DNA of 61,911 nucleotides from a virus, in IMG/VR virus record IMGVR_UViG_3300043464_001367, positions 1 to 61,911 of that record. The stretch is one strand, 5' to 3'. This document shows, in pieces, positions 48,170 through 58,810 of this stretch (the stretch's first letter is position 1; each line of letters begins with the position of its first letter). The position numbers were made by a program, and so were the translations under genes. The notes under the pieces were generated by a model, which saw only the letters and a program-made list of their open reading frames with translations, was not told where the DNA came from and did no database searches.

Positions 48170-49456
48170 ATGTCACACAGAACTACTGACCAGTTTGAAA
48201 CAGAGCCTAATAGTTTTTACAGTGGCAGCTACACTGATGGAATCTATCAGGGATCACTATGGGATTCTCGTGGTAGGATAAGAGTTGCATCAAAGAGCAG
48301 CGGATCAGTTGAGTTGATGTATGCAAGATATTATTCTGACTATGTTGACCACAGCGGTTCAAACAGAACCAGGAGTCTTGGAGTTGACACGAGATTTCGT
48401 TCTTTTATTTCAACAAATGAGCTCTATCAAGATACGATCCTTCCTGACATCCATGAAGCGTTTCTGGTCAACCAAGGCATTCCAACTCTTTCAATAACTG
48501 AAGCTGGCATATACCCTGTTATCCTTGAAAGAGGTGGTTCTGGCAACCCTGTTGGTAAGCTGGTGTTTGCAACTTACGGAACAACCGCTTCTTATCCAAA
48601 CGGATCAAACGTGTCTGATTCAACTTGGTTCTCTTCTTATCCGTTTCAAGGTCGTTACAGGAACGTTCGTAGAAACGTCCCAGCATCCGTGTCTAAGTTC
48701 AACGTTGCGTTTCCAGCTTCGGAATCACAAGTTTCATACGGAAATGTCGCAAAATACGGAGTTAATGAGCAAACAGACAAGGTGGGTGTTCTTGCAACGG
48801 TTTCAGTCTTGCTTCCGAGAATCAGTTTATTCTATCCACCAGCAACTGGGATAACTCAGACAGAGCCGTTGCGCTACACGATGCTTGACGTTACTGGATC
48901 GGTTTCGGCTGTGAATGGCACGTTTCTAGGGAATGGTTCTGCTTTGTTCCCACCACCATCTTCAGGAATCTATGGAGTTGGGTTTGGCACAGTAAGACCG
49001 CAAGAAAAGCAGTTGATCAAACTTGTCTATGGGTTTGGTGACTTCTTCAATGGTGTGGCCATGATGGAAACTGCTGTTACATCCAGCAAACTACAGACTA
49101 CTGTTGGTGTTTGCAACAACTTCTATGCACCATCTGCTGAGATCCGTGGATGGCGTTATGGCGTTGTCAGTGGTTTTCCTTTTTATACCACCTGCATTTT
49201 CAGAAGCAGTCGCTATGGGCAGTTCAGGGACATGCTTGAACAGAGAAAAACCACCAAGTTCTTTGATCCACAAGGTTTGACCATGGACGGAAAGAACAAT
49301 GCCAAAAAAGGAGCAACCAGTGCAGTTGTTCAAGTGGCATTCGTGAGTGGTTCTGACGCCTTCGTAACATCCAGCAACCCATCAGTTTTAAACCTGACTG
49401 ATTCGGGAATCTATGACTTTGAATGCAAGGCCGGTCGTCCTTGGTATGATGTTTGA
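48170..49456 (+). CDS. Beta-rich virion protein
   Basis: This 428-residue protein is rich in Ser, Gly, Tyr and Phe, with a TSSKLQTTVGVCNNFYAP segment near 305 and IRGWRYGVVSGFPFYTTCIF near 325-344. The latter, with FRDMLEQRKTTKFFDP, resembles the ending of structural proteins in large environmental phages. It follows the previous frame by three bases and is probably part of the same assembly. Confidence 0.65.
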   Translation: MSHRTTDQFETEPNSFYSGSYTDGIYQGSLWDSRGRIRVASKSSGSVELMYARYYSDYVDHSGSNRTRSLGVDTRFRSFISTNELYQDTILPDIHEAFLVNQGIPTLSITEAGIYPVILERGGSGNPVGKLVFATYGTTASYPNGSNVSDSTWFSSYPFQGRYRNVRRNVPASVSKFNVAFPASESQVSYGNVAKYGVNEQTDKVGVLATVSVLLPRISLFYPPATGITQTEPLRYTMLDVTGSVSAVNGTFLGNGSALFPPPSSGIYGVGFGTVRPQEKQLIKLVYGFGDFFNGVAMMETAVTSSKLQTTVGVCNNFYAPSAEIRGWRYGVVSGFPFYTTCIFRSSRYGQFRDMLEQRKTTKFFDPQGLTMDGKNNAKKGATSAVVQVAFVSGSDAFVTSSNPSVLNLTDSGIYDFECKAGRPWYDV

Positions 49457-49466
49457 TAGGCCAAAA

Positions 49467-49491
49467 TGAGTTTTTCAACTCAGGCTACTTA
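49467..49491 (+). promoter_or_regulatory. Hairpin followed by CTACTTA before the 49497 gene
   Basis: A hairpin (TGAGTT and AACTCA, loop TTTC; 49467-49482) is followed by CTACTTA (49485-49491), which ends five bases before the ATG. The hairpin may end the previous transcript and the word may start the next. Such close spacing would leave almost no leader, which counts against promoter function here. Confidence 0.3.
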
Positions 49492-49496
49492 GCATC

Positions 49497-50516
49497 ATGG
49501 GCTTTTTAGATTCACGAACTAGAATTCTTGACACAATCATCACGTTGCAAGGAAGAGGGCAGATAGCTTCTGGCAAACTAAAGGCTGAGTTCTACAGCTT
49601 TACGGATCTTGGGGCATTTTACACACAAGACACCTCAGTAAGCGCAGCTTTGGATGGCACTCGCAGGCCATGTCTGGAAGCGTCAAGTCTTCCTCAAGAC
49701 ATGATAACCTTTGAATCTGATGATTCTGGAAAACTGGTGAACTTTCAAGGTTCCAACATTCTTGTTCGGAATGGTCAGATACTTGAGATTAGTTCTGCCT
49801 TGGAGAGTTCAGGTTCAACAAGAACCTACTCCCCTGTTCAAAGCAACGTGTTTGCAAGCATGGCAGATCAGTTGCTCAGTAGTTCCATGGATTCATATTC
49901 CAACAACTACATCATTGGAAGTCCTGATGTGTTTGAAGAAAACATCAGTTCTTTTGTGGTTGGCAACAACAACATCAACTTTACAGTAAGTGACAACTCA
50001 CCGATTCGTCATTCTGAACAGCAGGTTGCCAACCTGGAGCACATAGACGGGTTGTTTGTGGATTCGAAACTAAGTCACTTGCCCAACTTTCAATACCTTC
50101 CACCAATCAACAAGTATCGCCCAGGCGACAACACAGTTGCTTTGTTGGGCAACTACCCGAACTTAAACCAAAGACGACAGCTAACATATGCTGATGTTGA
50201 AAGATATGTTGAAGAAGCCACGCAGCGAGGATACTCGTCCGAGATAACTTTTGAAGAAACATCAAAGGTTAATAACTTGGTATGTCAGATGTTTGAGGTT
50301 GGAGATGGAGAGGTCGTGAAACTGGACATCATTGACTTTGGTTTGTTTAACTTGACAGGTCAGGATATCTCTCTGTCTGAGAGGCTTCGTCAAAACAAAG
50401 ACCCAAGAAAGCCTCCAACACTCAGCAAACATGTGTTCTTTGTTGGAAAAGTGTTCACTGACAGCAGCAAGGTGAACAAGTTTGTTAATCTTTTCACGAT
50501 TGTTTTTGAGGGATAA
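49497..50516 (+). CDS. Virion protein with an MGFL N-terminus
   Basis: This 339-residue protein begins MGFLDSRTRILDTIITLQGR. The same pattern (MGFL, then a Leu/Ile/Asp stretch and GR) opens the protein at 58811, so the two share an N-terminal domain. The middle contains ISSFVVGNNNINFTVSDNSP. The C-terminus is helical and basic, ending in KVNKFVNLFTIVFEG. It is probably a baseplate or tail-tube-associated protein. Confidence 0.65.
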   Translation: MGFLDSRTRILDTIITLQGRGQIASGKLKAEFYSFTDLGAFYTQDTSVSAALDGTRRPCLEASSLPQDMITFESDDSGKLVNFQGSNILVRNGQILEISSALESSGSTRTYSPVQSNVFASMADQLLSSSMDSYSNNYIIGSPDVFEENISSFVVGNNNINFTVSDNSPIRHSEQQVANLEHIDGLFVDSKLSHLPNFQYLPPINKYRPGDNTVALLGNYPNLNQRRQLTYADVERYVEEATQRGYSSEITFEETSKVNNLVCQMFEVGDGEVVKLDIIDFGLFNLTGQDISLSERLRQNKDPRKPPTLSKHVFFVGKVFTDSSKVNKFVNLFTIVFEG

Positions 50517-50520
50517 AGTT

Positions 50521-53040
50521 ATGCGAATCAACATTGAACATCAATCTGGAATTCTTAGTTTGCCAGATGATCCAGCAACCCTGGAAGACATAACAAAGAA
50601 AGGGAAGTACAGATACTCTCTCAGATACAAGGTGGATGTTGCAAAGGCACTGCGTAACCACGCCATGATAGTGAAGATCACAGCTTCCACGTCATCTCCA
50701 GATGTTCAGAATCCGCCAAGCCTTGCAAGGATGAGCACAAGCGGAATTGTTCAGAACTTGCTTTTTCGACAGATTCAGCAAGTGGAAGTAAACAGAGCGT
50801 ATTCTCAGAACCATGTTGGAGTTGTTGTTTCTGACATAACAGCCGTCATCCCAAATGACAAAGTAAAGAACCTGCAATCTGAAAACAGTTTCATGTTTCA
50901 AGAAGCAAGGTTTGACCTTGTGAGGGCATCAGACCTAACTCGCAGGAACGTCTCTCAGCCAATTCTTCAGATGCCTCTCTTTCAACCGCTTCTTGCTGAT
51001 GTTGCACCCGCCACGTCAACACAAGAAAACAGTTTTGATCTCCTGCTTCGCCACGGAATTGACCCAAGCACAGCAGCCAACAGAACATCCCTCTATGCTG
51101 ACACAGAAAGGGTCCATGCGGGCATTCTTCAGCGCCCAACGGGCGTTGCCTCAGCCGTGCTGCAAGGCGCCGGGAATGGCTCTGTGCGGCCTTCCTTTGG
51201 CTTGTTGAGTGCAGTGGTTGGACCTCGCTCTGTTAGGCCATCTGATCAGACGGGTCTTGCCAACAATGACTTTGCTCACGTTCCAACACTGGAGCAGACA
51301 AACACAAAAACGATTGAAGAAGAGATGTTTCTCAACATCTCTGATCTTGGCGATCAGTTCTATCTTGTTTTCTCTCTGCAAACAACCTCTGGTGTGGAGA
51401 TAGAGCGTGTTACAACACTGGTCAAGCACTCAAGAAATGTTGCGGCGTTTACAACTCCGATAGTCCCACCACAGTTTTCAGCATCAACACTGAATGGCTA
51501 CAATCGCCTGGAGATCAAGCAACTAGATCCAAACGCTGCTGGCATTTACATCTACCGTCGTTTCATAGAAACACACACTGCCATTACTGATGCTTCGTAT
51601 GTGCAGGTTGCTAAACTAGCATTACGTCCACAAGACGGAACCAAGTGGTATACGGATGCAAATCCAAGTATGCGTCCAACGATTTATAGAGTTGTTGCTT
51701 ACAATCAATCAGAGTTGAAGTCTCACGAGTTTTCCTCGGTTGTTGTAAACCCTTCTGTGAAGTTTCTTGGTGTTAAGACAACTGCTCGCCCAAAACGGTT
51801 GTTTGTGTCATTGACACCAACCGTTGTTGGTAAGAATGTCCAACTGGAAATAAACGATATTCCATCCGGGGTTCTAGCACTAAGGGTTTATCGAAGGGAT
51901 CTCAGTCGCCAGCAACGTCTTGAAGAATCAATCCGGGTTGGCAACACTGTGTATCTTCTGGTGTCGTCCAATCAGGGTTCACGTTACTTTGTAACAGACA
52001 CTTCTCCGGTTGAAGGAAGAGTGTATGAATACGCTGCGTTGTTGGTGTTTAAAGACGGAACAGAGCTATGGTCTTCACTACCAACAACGATTCAGTTTGA
52101 TTCGGTATCAAACAACATCATTCAAACTACATCAAGTCCTATTCAAGCAGTCAACACTGGAAATGACCTTGACATACAGTTCACACTCAGTTCGACCATC
52201 GTGGAGACTCAACTTGATCGAATCAAGAATGCCATGGAACAGCAGGGGCTTCTTGGTTTCTTTCAAGACGACATAACACAGAACAGAGAGCAGTTGCAAA
52301 ATCTGATTGCTTATCATGTGATCAGAACTGATGTCACAACAGGTGAGCGATCAGACATGGGAGTGTTTATCGGAACAAAGTTTTCTGATCGAACAGTCGG
52401 GAAAAACACAAGCACTCCCGCGCCACAAGAAGGCCATGTGTATGACTACACCATCAACACTCACTTCAGAAGTGCTGAGAGTTTGATTCCAACTTACACA
52501 AAAACCATCACAAGCCCAATCAACTCATTTCTTGATTACACCTACAAACCTTCCAAGTGGCTGCACCCAGTAACACTAACAGAAGGAAGTTTGGTGTCAA
52601 CTCCAAGCCTGAGAAGAAACCACGCAAACACAGAGTTTACCTTTGGTGGCATTGGAGACATCTTGCAGTTAAGAATGGATCTGTCCACATCACCCGCATT
52701 CATCTATGATGCAATCGCCAAAACATTTGGGAAAAACAAGGTGTTGATCCAATGGAGTCTGAAAGGCTCCATCAAGAAAATTGATCATTTCATAGTTACA
52801 AAAGAAGAAATGGGAATGAAGACTGTTGTGGGTAAAACCCACGCCATGTCTGATACAAACTTGCAGTTTATTGATACCGCTTACTCGACAAACACAAGCG
52901 CAAACCCAGCAACGAACAAAACCATGCAAAAAACAGCATTGGAAACTGCTGTGACATACTACATCACACCAGTGTTTTTTGACTACACTCATGGACCCAG
53001 CATTAAAACACCACAGACAATAACAAGGAAGATAGGGTAA
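50521..53040 (+). CDS. Large virion protein with fibronectin-like domains
   Basis: This protein of about 839 residues starts at 50521 (MRINIEHQSGILSL); an upstream in-frame ATG at 50482 lies inside the previous gene. The middle repeats a strand pattern of fibronectin-type modules (GYNRLEIKQLDPNAAGIYIYRR near residue 330, VLALRVYRRDLSRQQ near 450). The C-terminus has a third such module (VLIQWSLKGSIKKIDHFIV). It is probably a long tail or baseplate protein. Its stop overlaps the next gene by TAATG. Confidence 0.7.
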   Translation: MRINIEHQSGILSLPDDPATLEDITKKGKYRYSLRYKVDVAKALRNHAMIVKITASTSSPDVQNPPSLARMSTSGIVQNLLFRQIQQVEVNRAYSQNHVGVVVSDITAVIPNDKVKNLQSENSFMFQEARFDLVRASDLTRRNVSQPILQMPLFQPLLADVAPATSTQENSFDLLLRHGIDPSTAANRTSLYADTERVHAGILQRPTGVASAVLQGAGNGSVRPSFGLLSAVVGPRSVRPSDQTGLANNDFAHVPTLEQTNTKTIEEEMFLNISDLGDQFYLVFSLQTTSGVEIERVTTLVKHSRNVAAFTTPIVPPQFSASTLNGYNRLEIKQLDPNAAGIYIYRRFIETHTAITDASYVQVAKLALRPQDGTKWYTDANPSMRPTIYRVVAYNQSELKSHEFSSVVVNPSVKFLGVKTTARPKRLFVSLTPTVVGKNVQLEINDIPSGVLALRVYRRDLSRQQRLEESIRVGNTVYLLVSSNQGSRYFVTDTSPVEGRVYEYAALLVFKDGTELWSSLPTTIQFDSVSNNIIQTTSSPIQAVNTGNDLDIQFTLSSTIVETQLDRIKNAMEQQGLLGFFQDDITQNREQLQNLIAYHVIRTDVTTGERSDMGVFIGTKFSDRTVGKNTSTPAPQEGHVYDYTINTHFRSAESLIPTYTKTITSPINSFLDYTYKPSKWLHPVTLTEGSLVSTPSLRRNHANTEFTFGGIGDILQLRMDLSTSPAFIYDAIAKTFGKNKVLIQWSLKGSIKKIDHFIVTKEEMGMKTVVGKTHAMSDTNLQFIDTAYSTNTSANPATNKTMQKTALETAVTYYITPVFFDYTHGPSIKTPQTITRKIG

Positions 53041-56000
53041 TGGGAAGAAGAACAACCAACACAACAGGAATTGGAGTACGGAATGGAACAGCACAGCTTG
53101 GTGGCATGTCCATGCAGCCAATTCCTTTTGTGCTTCCAGCAACATACCCAGTTGGAAGACCAACAAGTCCTGTTACAGCAGTTGTGGCTCCTTCTGATGT
53201 GGCTGATGCGCTGACGGCCGGACGCACTCCATCACTTCTACTTCCAGTTAGTAATGTGGTGAATGGAATCATGGGCGAAGCTGTGCGAGAACTGTTTCCA
53301 GCCCGTTTAATGTCCCTTCAGTATCAACCTGCTTCTGACAGTCCTGGTCTTAGGATTGTTCAGGCACAACTCAGCACTCAGAGATCTCTTAATGACGAAA
53401 CTCTGTCACTGGCTGAGTTGACCGTTGAGAACAGTCAGTTTCAACCTGTTGGTCCAAATGGAATAAACAAACTAAGACCAGAGATCATCAGCTTGATGGA
53501 CTATGAACCAATCTATTATGGCAACTCATCAACACTGAATGACGTTGGTGTGTTGATGGATGTTCAATATCAAGCTCGCAACCTCAGAGAACAAACCTTT
53601 TTGCAGTTGATGAGAGGTATTCAGCAGAGCGATCAGAATCAACAGCTTCAATCCATTCAGAATGAGTTTGCAACAAGTTTTCAACGAATCAACTCATCAG
53701 CCAACTTCTACCAAAACACCATTGCTGCCTTGGAATCAGCAAAGAATGGGTTTGACTTGAAAACAATACCTCCAGGGTTGTTTGATCTTCAGAACTTTCG
53801 TTCTTTGGCGGATTTCTATGAGACTTACATGTTGTTTCCAAGATCTGCCATGGAGAAGTTCTCTGGAACAAAGATCTTGATGCAGTTTCTTTTTGACATG
53901 AGAAGCATCGCAGAGGGTTACTCAATGAACCTTCTTAACTTGAATGACCCTGACAGACAACCAAACGGCAGTGCCTTCAACAGCCCTGTTGCTATTGATA
54001 GAACATACAACAGCAGGAATGGGTTTTCGTTCACCTACGAAACGATCAAGTCTTTCAACCACCCGATCAACGCATCAGAAAACCAGTTCTTTTCAAGATT
54101 CATCACTTCACTGCCTCAGTCTCCTGATGACAGGGTTAAGGTTCTCATCAACATGTTGTCAAAAGAACTAAGAGTCTCCAGAGGGCTGGGACGAAGCCAA
54201 GTGGTTGCTGATCTTCGCCAGAAGTTTGGAGCAACCACCTCTGATGGTTCACCATTTGACAACTTGATCGGTGGTGTTGGGTCAAGCATATTTGAAAAAG
54301 TAACAGGCCCAGGCAGCTTGGCTAGTTTGGCTGTGATCAATGATGTTGCTGGGTCAGCAGTTCTTCCGTTTGAAACAAAATACATTGACATCAGCAACAC
54401 AAGAAAGGTTTATATCCCAGGTGGATCTTACTTTGTGGATTCAATCGTCAATGTGGCTGGATTGAATTCTTTCAACCTGACACCACTGAGAAACTACATT
54501 GAGACTTTCTCAAAAACCACTGATGACGTTGTAGCAGTTGCCACAAACCTGTTTGATTACAGTGAAGATGTTTCAAGTCTAAGTCCTGGCGAAGTGTTCA
54601 AACAACTACTTCAAGGCATCTCAAATGCCTGCACTTACTTGATGTCGAACACACAAAGAAGAGGGCTGGAGATAAGCACTGCGGAGGCTGCAACAGCAGC
54701 CATCTTCAGGCTTGCTGCATCAGATCCAAGATTGAAATCCATGCTGTTTCAATACACCTTGCTCAACTTGCTGGCGCGGTCTAGTGGCAGGTTTTTCAGC
54801 AACTCTGTTGTGGAGGAGTTGGACAACAACATCGCAAATCTAAGCGATGTCACAGTGAACAACGACTTTCCTCTACCAGACCTGAATCAAAGAGGATCTG
54901 TTCAGCCATTCTTGACGGCTCTTGGTAACTCGATTCAAGCCAGGGTAGCTGAACTTGTCAACCAGCAAACATCGAATGGTGCAAACAATGCCCAGGCTCG
55001 TGACAGAGAGGATGGTCGTGCTGATGGAAAGATGCTGATTGGCTTTGATACTGACATCAGGTTTGGTATTCCATCGGCATTGAGTCAGAGTCGGTTCCTG
55101 ACGAACTTCAACAGGTTTGTAACTGGGATTGAAAACAATCTTGGAAACGAGATCAACAACATCTTGGATGGAACCAAGAAAACAAGGTTCAACTCTCTTT
55201 CTGTCACGGCGCTTCTCTTGATGGTGTTTGAGTCCTATTCCAGCTTGATCTCTCGTTATGTCAAAGTGGATTTCCAAGCATCTTCTTTTCGACAAAACCT
55301 GCCAGATATGATTGTTGATACCAACTTCAATGCACACATGCACGATTCCATTGAAGATATCATCCTAGAGCCAGGTCGTTCTTTGCCGGTAATTCAATCG
55401 GATGCTGGGATGGACAATCTCAAGCCTGGAGATCTGAGAAGAGAGCAAACACAGAGAGGTCCAAGAAATTCAAGGACGATTGCATCGGACTTCACATACA
55501 ACCAGATCAGAGATGCTGCTCAAGAAACAGGCGGTGACACTGGTGACGTTTATCTTGGTTTGATGGAGAATGAATCCATCTTGGCAGGGCCGCGCGCAAC
55601 GGCTGGTTCAAGGCACACCAGAGCCACTCAGTTGGCAAGAAGACGGGTAAGCAGAAGAGTTCCTTCCCAAGACCTGATTGATGCTCAGACGATGGATCGG
55701 AGTCTGGATTCCATCATGTCTAAACTAGAACAAGAAGATTTTGCAATTGCATGTGCGTTGCACATACTTCTTGTAATAAAACAAAGGTTGAAGTCAACGC
55801 TTGATGTAACAACGAACTACTTCAGTCAACAAACGCTGGATAGCTTTCTTAGTGTCAACGGAACCAACATCTCTGATATTGGGAAAAACCTAACGATTGC
55901 GCAAGTTAGACTCTTGCTTCGTCAGAGAGACTCTTACGTCAAGAATCTTACCTCAAACACCAACCAACTTCAGTTCATTCCCATCTCTCCAACTGACTTG

Positions 56001-57035
56001 AACACAAGAAACGTCATTCTGAGTTTGTTGAAGTTGGCTCAATACAGAGATGTCTCGGATGCTCGTGTTCGTTACAAACTCCTAACTGTTGGAGTTCCTT
56101 CTGGGTTCTCAAAAAACCTTGTTGAACGACTGAATGGTTCCAGTATTAACTCGGCAAACTTTCAACAGAATAAAGACTTCGATCTTGTTTACGTCAAAGT
56201 TTACAAGCGCAGCATTGAATTCCCACAAATCATTTTCAAACCAAGAAAGTACATGTTTGATCTCTCTCTGTTTTCAAACAACTACGCCAATCTGGACATT
56301 TCTCCTTCTGAGAACTTCGATAATGTCTTGGGAAGAATCTCTTTGGTTGACTATCAGAACCCAACAGCACCGACCGAGATCACGATGGAAAACATCACTA
56401 CCAGCAACAGGTACTCGTTGATTCCAACAACTGCTGGCAGACAACAGATGTTTAAAAACCATGTCTTGAGTGATGTTTTTACAGCTTACATGCAATCGCT
56501 AACTGGAATGAAGATGACAGAAACCTCTTTCGTCAACACAACCAGTGACACCTGGAAGAGATTGATGCGCAACACAACCAGTGCTGATCTTTCACCACAG
56601 TTCGCAGAACTTGCTCGACGTTATCTTATTTCACAAAGAACAAACGAGATACGCAACAACCCTGCTTTGCGCCCTTTGCCGGATGTTTCCATTCAGGACA
56701 TGGCGATTAGCCCAAACGTGGATCAAGGAACAAAAGATACACTAAAGCTTTTGAGCTTTGGCAATGTCGCATTCAAACTGGGGAACGCCTTGGCAGAAAT
56801 GCTGTCTCCAAAGCTTTTTGAAAGGGTTTTCACGATCCCACTGAATGTTGATGAGTTTGAAATTGATTATGAGGCTACGACTTCCACCGAAAACGGAAGA
56901 GAGTTTTTCCAAAAAGACTTCATACAAGATCGACTTGACAGATCAATGCCAGATGGCGTTTTCAAGTTCAAGAACAGAACATCCAGAGATGTTGTTCTGG
57001 AAGACTTCTTTGTAACCATGGAGCTAGTAGGCTGA
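53040..57035 (+). CDS. Very large virion structural protein
   Basis: At 1331 residues this is the largest protein in the window. It is helical in long parts (LQLMRGIQQSDQNQQLQSIQ near residue 187, an AIACALHILLVIKQRL segment near 905), with some beta-rich parts. Near the C-terminus it has MLSPKLFERVFTIPLNVDEF. No enzyme motif is visible. It begins with a TAATG overlap and is followed by a gene after two bases. A tape-measure or a large baseplate protein are the best guesses; the lack of one continuous helical region makes the tape-measure role less likely. Confidence 0.65.
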   Translation: MGRRTTNTTGIGVRNGTAQLGGMSMQPIPFVLPATYPVGRPTSPVTAVVAPSDVADALTAGRTPSLLLPVSNVVNGIMGEAVRELFPARLMSLQYQPASDSPGLRIVQAQLSTQRSLNDETLSLAELTVENSQFQPVGPNGINKLRPEIISLMDYEPIYYGNSSTLNDVGVLMDVQYQARNLREQTFLQLMRGIQQSDQNQQLQSIQNEFATSFQRINSSANFYQNTIAALESAKNGFDLKTIPPGLFDLQNFRSLADFYETYMLFPRSAMEKFSGTKILMQFLFDMRSIAEGYSMNLLNLNDPDRQPNGSAFNSPVAIDRTYNSRNGFSFTYETIKSFNHPINASENQFFSRFITSLPQSPDDRVKVLINMLSKELRVSRGLGRSQVVADLRQKFGATTSDGSPFDNLIGGVGSSIFEKVTGPGSLASLAVINDVAGSAVLPFETKYIDISNTRKVYIPGGSYFVDSIVNVAGLNSFNLTPLRNYIETFSKTTDDVVAVATNLFDYSEDVSSLSPGEVFKQLLQGISNACTYLMSNTQRRGLEISTAEAATAAIFRLAASDPRLKSMLFQYTLLNLLARSSGRFFSNSVVEELDNNIANLSDVTVNNDFPLPDLNQRGSVQPFLTALGNSIQARVAELVNQQTSNGANNAQARDREDGRADGKMLIGFDTDIRFGIPSALSQSRFLTNFNRFVTGIENNLGNEINNILDGTKKTRFNSLSVTALLLMVFESYSSLISRYVKVDFQASSFRQNLPDMIVDTNFNAHMHDSIEDIILEPGRSLPVIQSDAGMDNLKPGDLRREQTQRGPRNSRTIASDFTYNQIRDAAQETGGDTGDVYLGLMENESILAGPRATAGSRHTRATQLARRRVSRRVPSQDLIDAQTMDRSLDSIMSKLEQEDFAIACALHILLVIKQRLKSTLDVTTNYFSQQTLDSFLSVNGTNISDIGKNLTIAQVRLLLRQRDSYVKNLTSNTNQLQFIPISPTDLNTRNVILSLLKLAQYRDVSDARVRYKLLTVGVPSGFSKNLVERLNGSSINSANFQQNKDFDLVYVKVYKRSIEFPQIIFKPRKYMFDLSLFSNNYANLDISPSENFDNVLGRISLVDYQNPTAPTEITMENITTSNRYSLIPTTAGRQQMFKNHVLSDVFTAYMQSLTGMKMTETSFVNTTSDTWKRLMRNTTSADLSPQFAELARRYLISQRTNEIRNNPALRPLPDVSIQDMAISPNVDQGTKDTLKLLSFGNVAFKLGNALAEMLSPKLFERVFTIPLNVDEFEIDYEATTSTENGREFFQKDFIQDRLDRSMPDGVFKFKNRTSRDVVLEDFFVTMELVG

Positions 57036-57037
57036 AT

Positions 57038-58798
57038 ATGAGCGTTGAATCCTTACCATCAAAAAATGCTGCAATTCTAGACGTTCCAGAGGTTGAGTTG
57101 TTTCAAACGGAATTCCAATATCGTTATTGGACTTTTGATGAATACGAAAACGGGAATGGTTCCATTGCTGCGACAAATCAAGAGATCGCATCGGAAACGT
57201 TTGATGCAAGTTATGTCAACCGAACAAGAAAGATTCCAAGACTTGTTCGGTTGACCTGGCAACCAGTCATCTTGAACAGAGATGACTCTGATCAGAGAAA
57301 CAGCATTCAAATAAAAGACTACTACAACAAGCTTCATAGCGAAGAGACGTTCACAAGCAACGACTTTACGACTTTTCAATACCAAGACTCAGGTGCGGAT
57401 CTTAGATTGAAGTTCTTTGTGGACAGGTTTGCAAACCTGCTCCCAGATCTTGGAAATGCAAATTCATCTGATGAAGTGGTTGAGTTGATCAACAGCAGAA
57501 CTTCTGACCAGATCACAGCCAAGTTTCTTTCTGAGGTTGTTGCAAACTTGCGCCAACAAGGAGTGGTTTTCTCGAATCGTTCTGATGTTGCAAACATGAC
57601 ATTGCAGCGTTTGCAGAACGTTGTTCTTAATGCAAGGATCAACAATCGCTTGTTGATGTCGGTTGCAAAAACCGTCAAAGAAGATTCAATTGGTGTTTTT
57701 TCTGACGAGCTATCATCCAGCACGTTTACATCAACCATCAAGTCGATTCAAGACGCTGCTATATCAAACGCAAACGCAAACCTTTTAAACCCTCTGGACT
57801 ATGACTTTGAGGTTTTGTCATACGTTGGTTATCGGCCTGTTGACACCAATGGCTATAAACCATCAGTTCAATCGCTTGGATATGTGATCGAAAAAAGAGA
57901 AACAAGATCGGATGGAAGCCAAGAACAGCATCCACCAATTTTTGTTGAGAACTCATTTGTCAGCACAACTTACGATCCTCAAGTTCGTTACAACTCCGTG
58001 TATTACTACAAAATCAGAGGGGTTTATCTTATCGAGGTTAGAGCGGTTGATGACAACACAAAACAGAACCTCTTGGTTTCATTCTTGGTTGGATCAAAGT
58101 TCTCACCAGAAAGAAAAACAACAACCGTGGAGTTTGTTCCTCCCCCACCACCAGCAGACTTCAATGTTGCTTGGGACTATGGTGAACGAGCATTGCGTTG
58201 CACATGGAACCTGCCAAACAACCCACAGCAAGACATCAAGTACATCCAGCTTTTTCGCAGGAAAAGCATTGCTGACCCATTCCAGCTTATCAGGATGTGG
58301 GATTTCAATGACACACAAACTCGCATACAACTGAGCGAGTATCCATTTCCTGAGCTAGTGGAACGCACGGAGTCGTTTGTTGGGATATATCTTGACAGAG
58401 ACTTTGGAAAAGACTCCAACTACATCTATGCGGTTGCCGCAGTTGATGCACACGGTCTTTGTTCGAACTACTCAATGCAGTTGCAAGCAAGTTTTGATAG
58501 GTTTGAAAACAAACTCGTCAAGAAACTCATCTCTGTTTCTGGCGCTCCTAAGCAGTATCCAAATGCTTATCTGAACGCAGATACCTTCGTGGATACAATC
58601 AAGGATTCAGGACACACAAGTATACGAGTTGTTTTTAATCCTGACTTCATCAGGGTTCTTGATGGAAACGGTGCTGACCTCAAGTTGTTAAAAACAGACA
58701 GGTCGGGATCAAAGTATAGGCTTCAGTTGATCAACATTGACCTTCAATCTCAACAGAATGTTGATATCACGTTACAAGATTCACGTCCAACTAATTAA
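57038..58798 (+). CDS. Virion protein with a fibronectin-like domain
   Basis: This 586-residue protein has a helical N-terminal half and a fibronectin type III-like module at about residues 365-485 (FVPPPPPADFNVAWDYGER, then IKYIQLFRRKS and YIYAVAAVDAHGL). The C-terminal 70 residues are beta-rich (VDITLQDSRPTN at the end). It probably belongs to the baseplate periphery or to a tail fibre network, like its two larger neighbours upstream. Confidence 0.7.
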   Translation: MSVESLPSKNAAILDVPEVELFQTEFQYRYWTFDEYENGNGSIAATNQEIASETFDASYVNRTRKIPRLVRLTWQPVILNRDDSDQRNSIQIKDYYNKLHSEETFTSNDFTTFQYQDSGADLRLKFFVDRFANLLPDLGNANSSDEVVELINSRTSDQITAKFLSEVVANLRQQGVVFSNRSDVANMTLQRLQNVVLNARINNRLLMSVAKTVKEDSIGVFSDELSSSTFTSTIKSIQDAAISNANANLLNPLDYDFEVLSYVGYRPVDTNGYKPSVQSLGYVIEKRETRSDGSQEQHPPIFVENSFVSTTYDPQVRYNSVYYYKIRGVYLIEVRAVDDNTKQNLLVSFLVGSKFSPERKTTTVEFVPPPPPADFNVAWDYGERALRCTWNLPNNPQQDIKYIQLFRRKSIADPFQLIRMWDFNDTQTRIQLSEYPFPELVERTESFVGIYLDRDFGKDSNYIYAVAAVDAHGLCSNYSMQLQASFDRFENKLVKKLISVSGAPKQYPNAYLNADTFVDTIKDSGHTSIRVVFNPDFIRVLDGNGADLKLLKTDRSGSKYRLQLINIDLQSQQNVDITLQDSRPTN

Positions 58799-58810
58799 GG
58801 TGGAGGCAAA

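Noticed and set aside
53040-57035. Tape-measure protein
   Set aside because: The protein is long but not a continuous helix and has several beta-rich parts; it lies among baseplate-type genes, so the role is left open.
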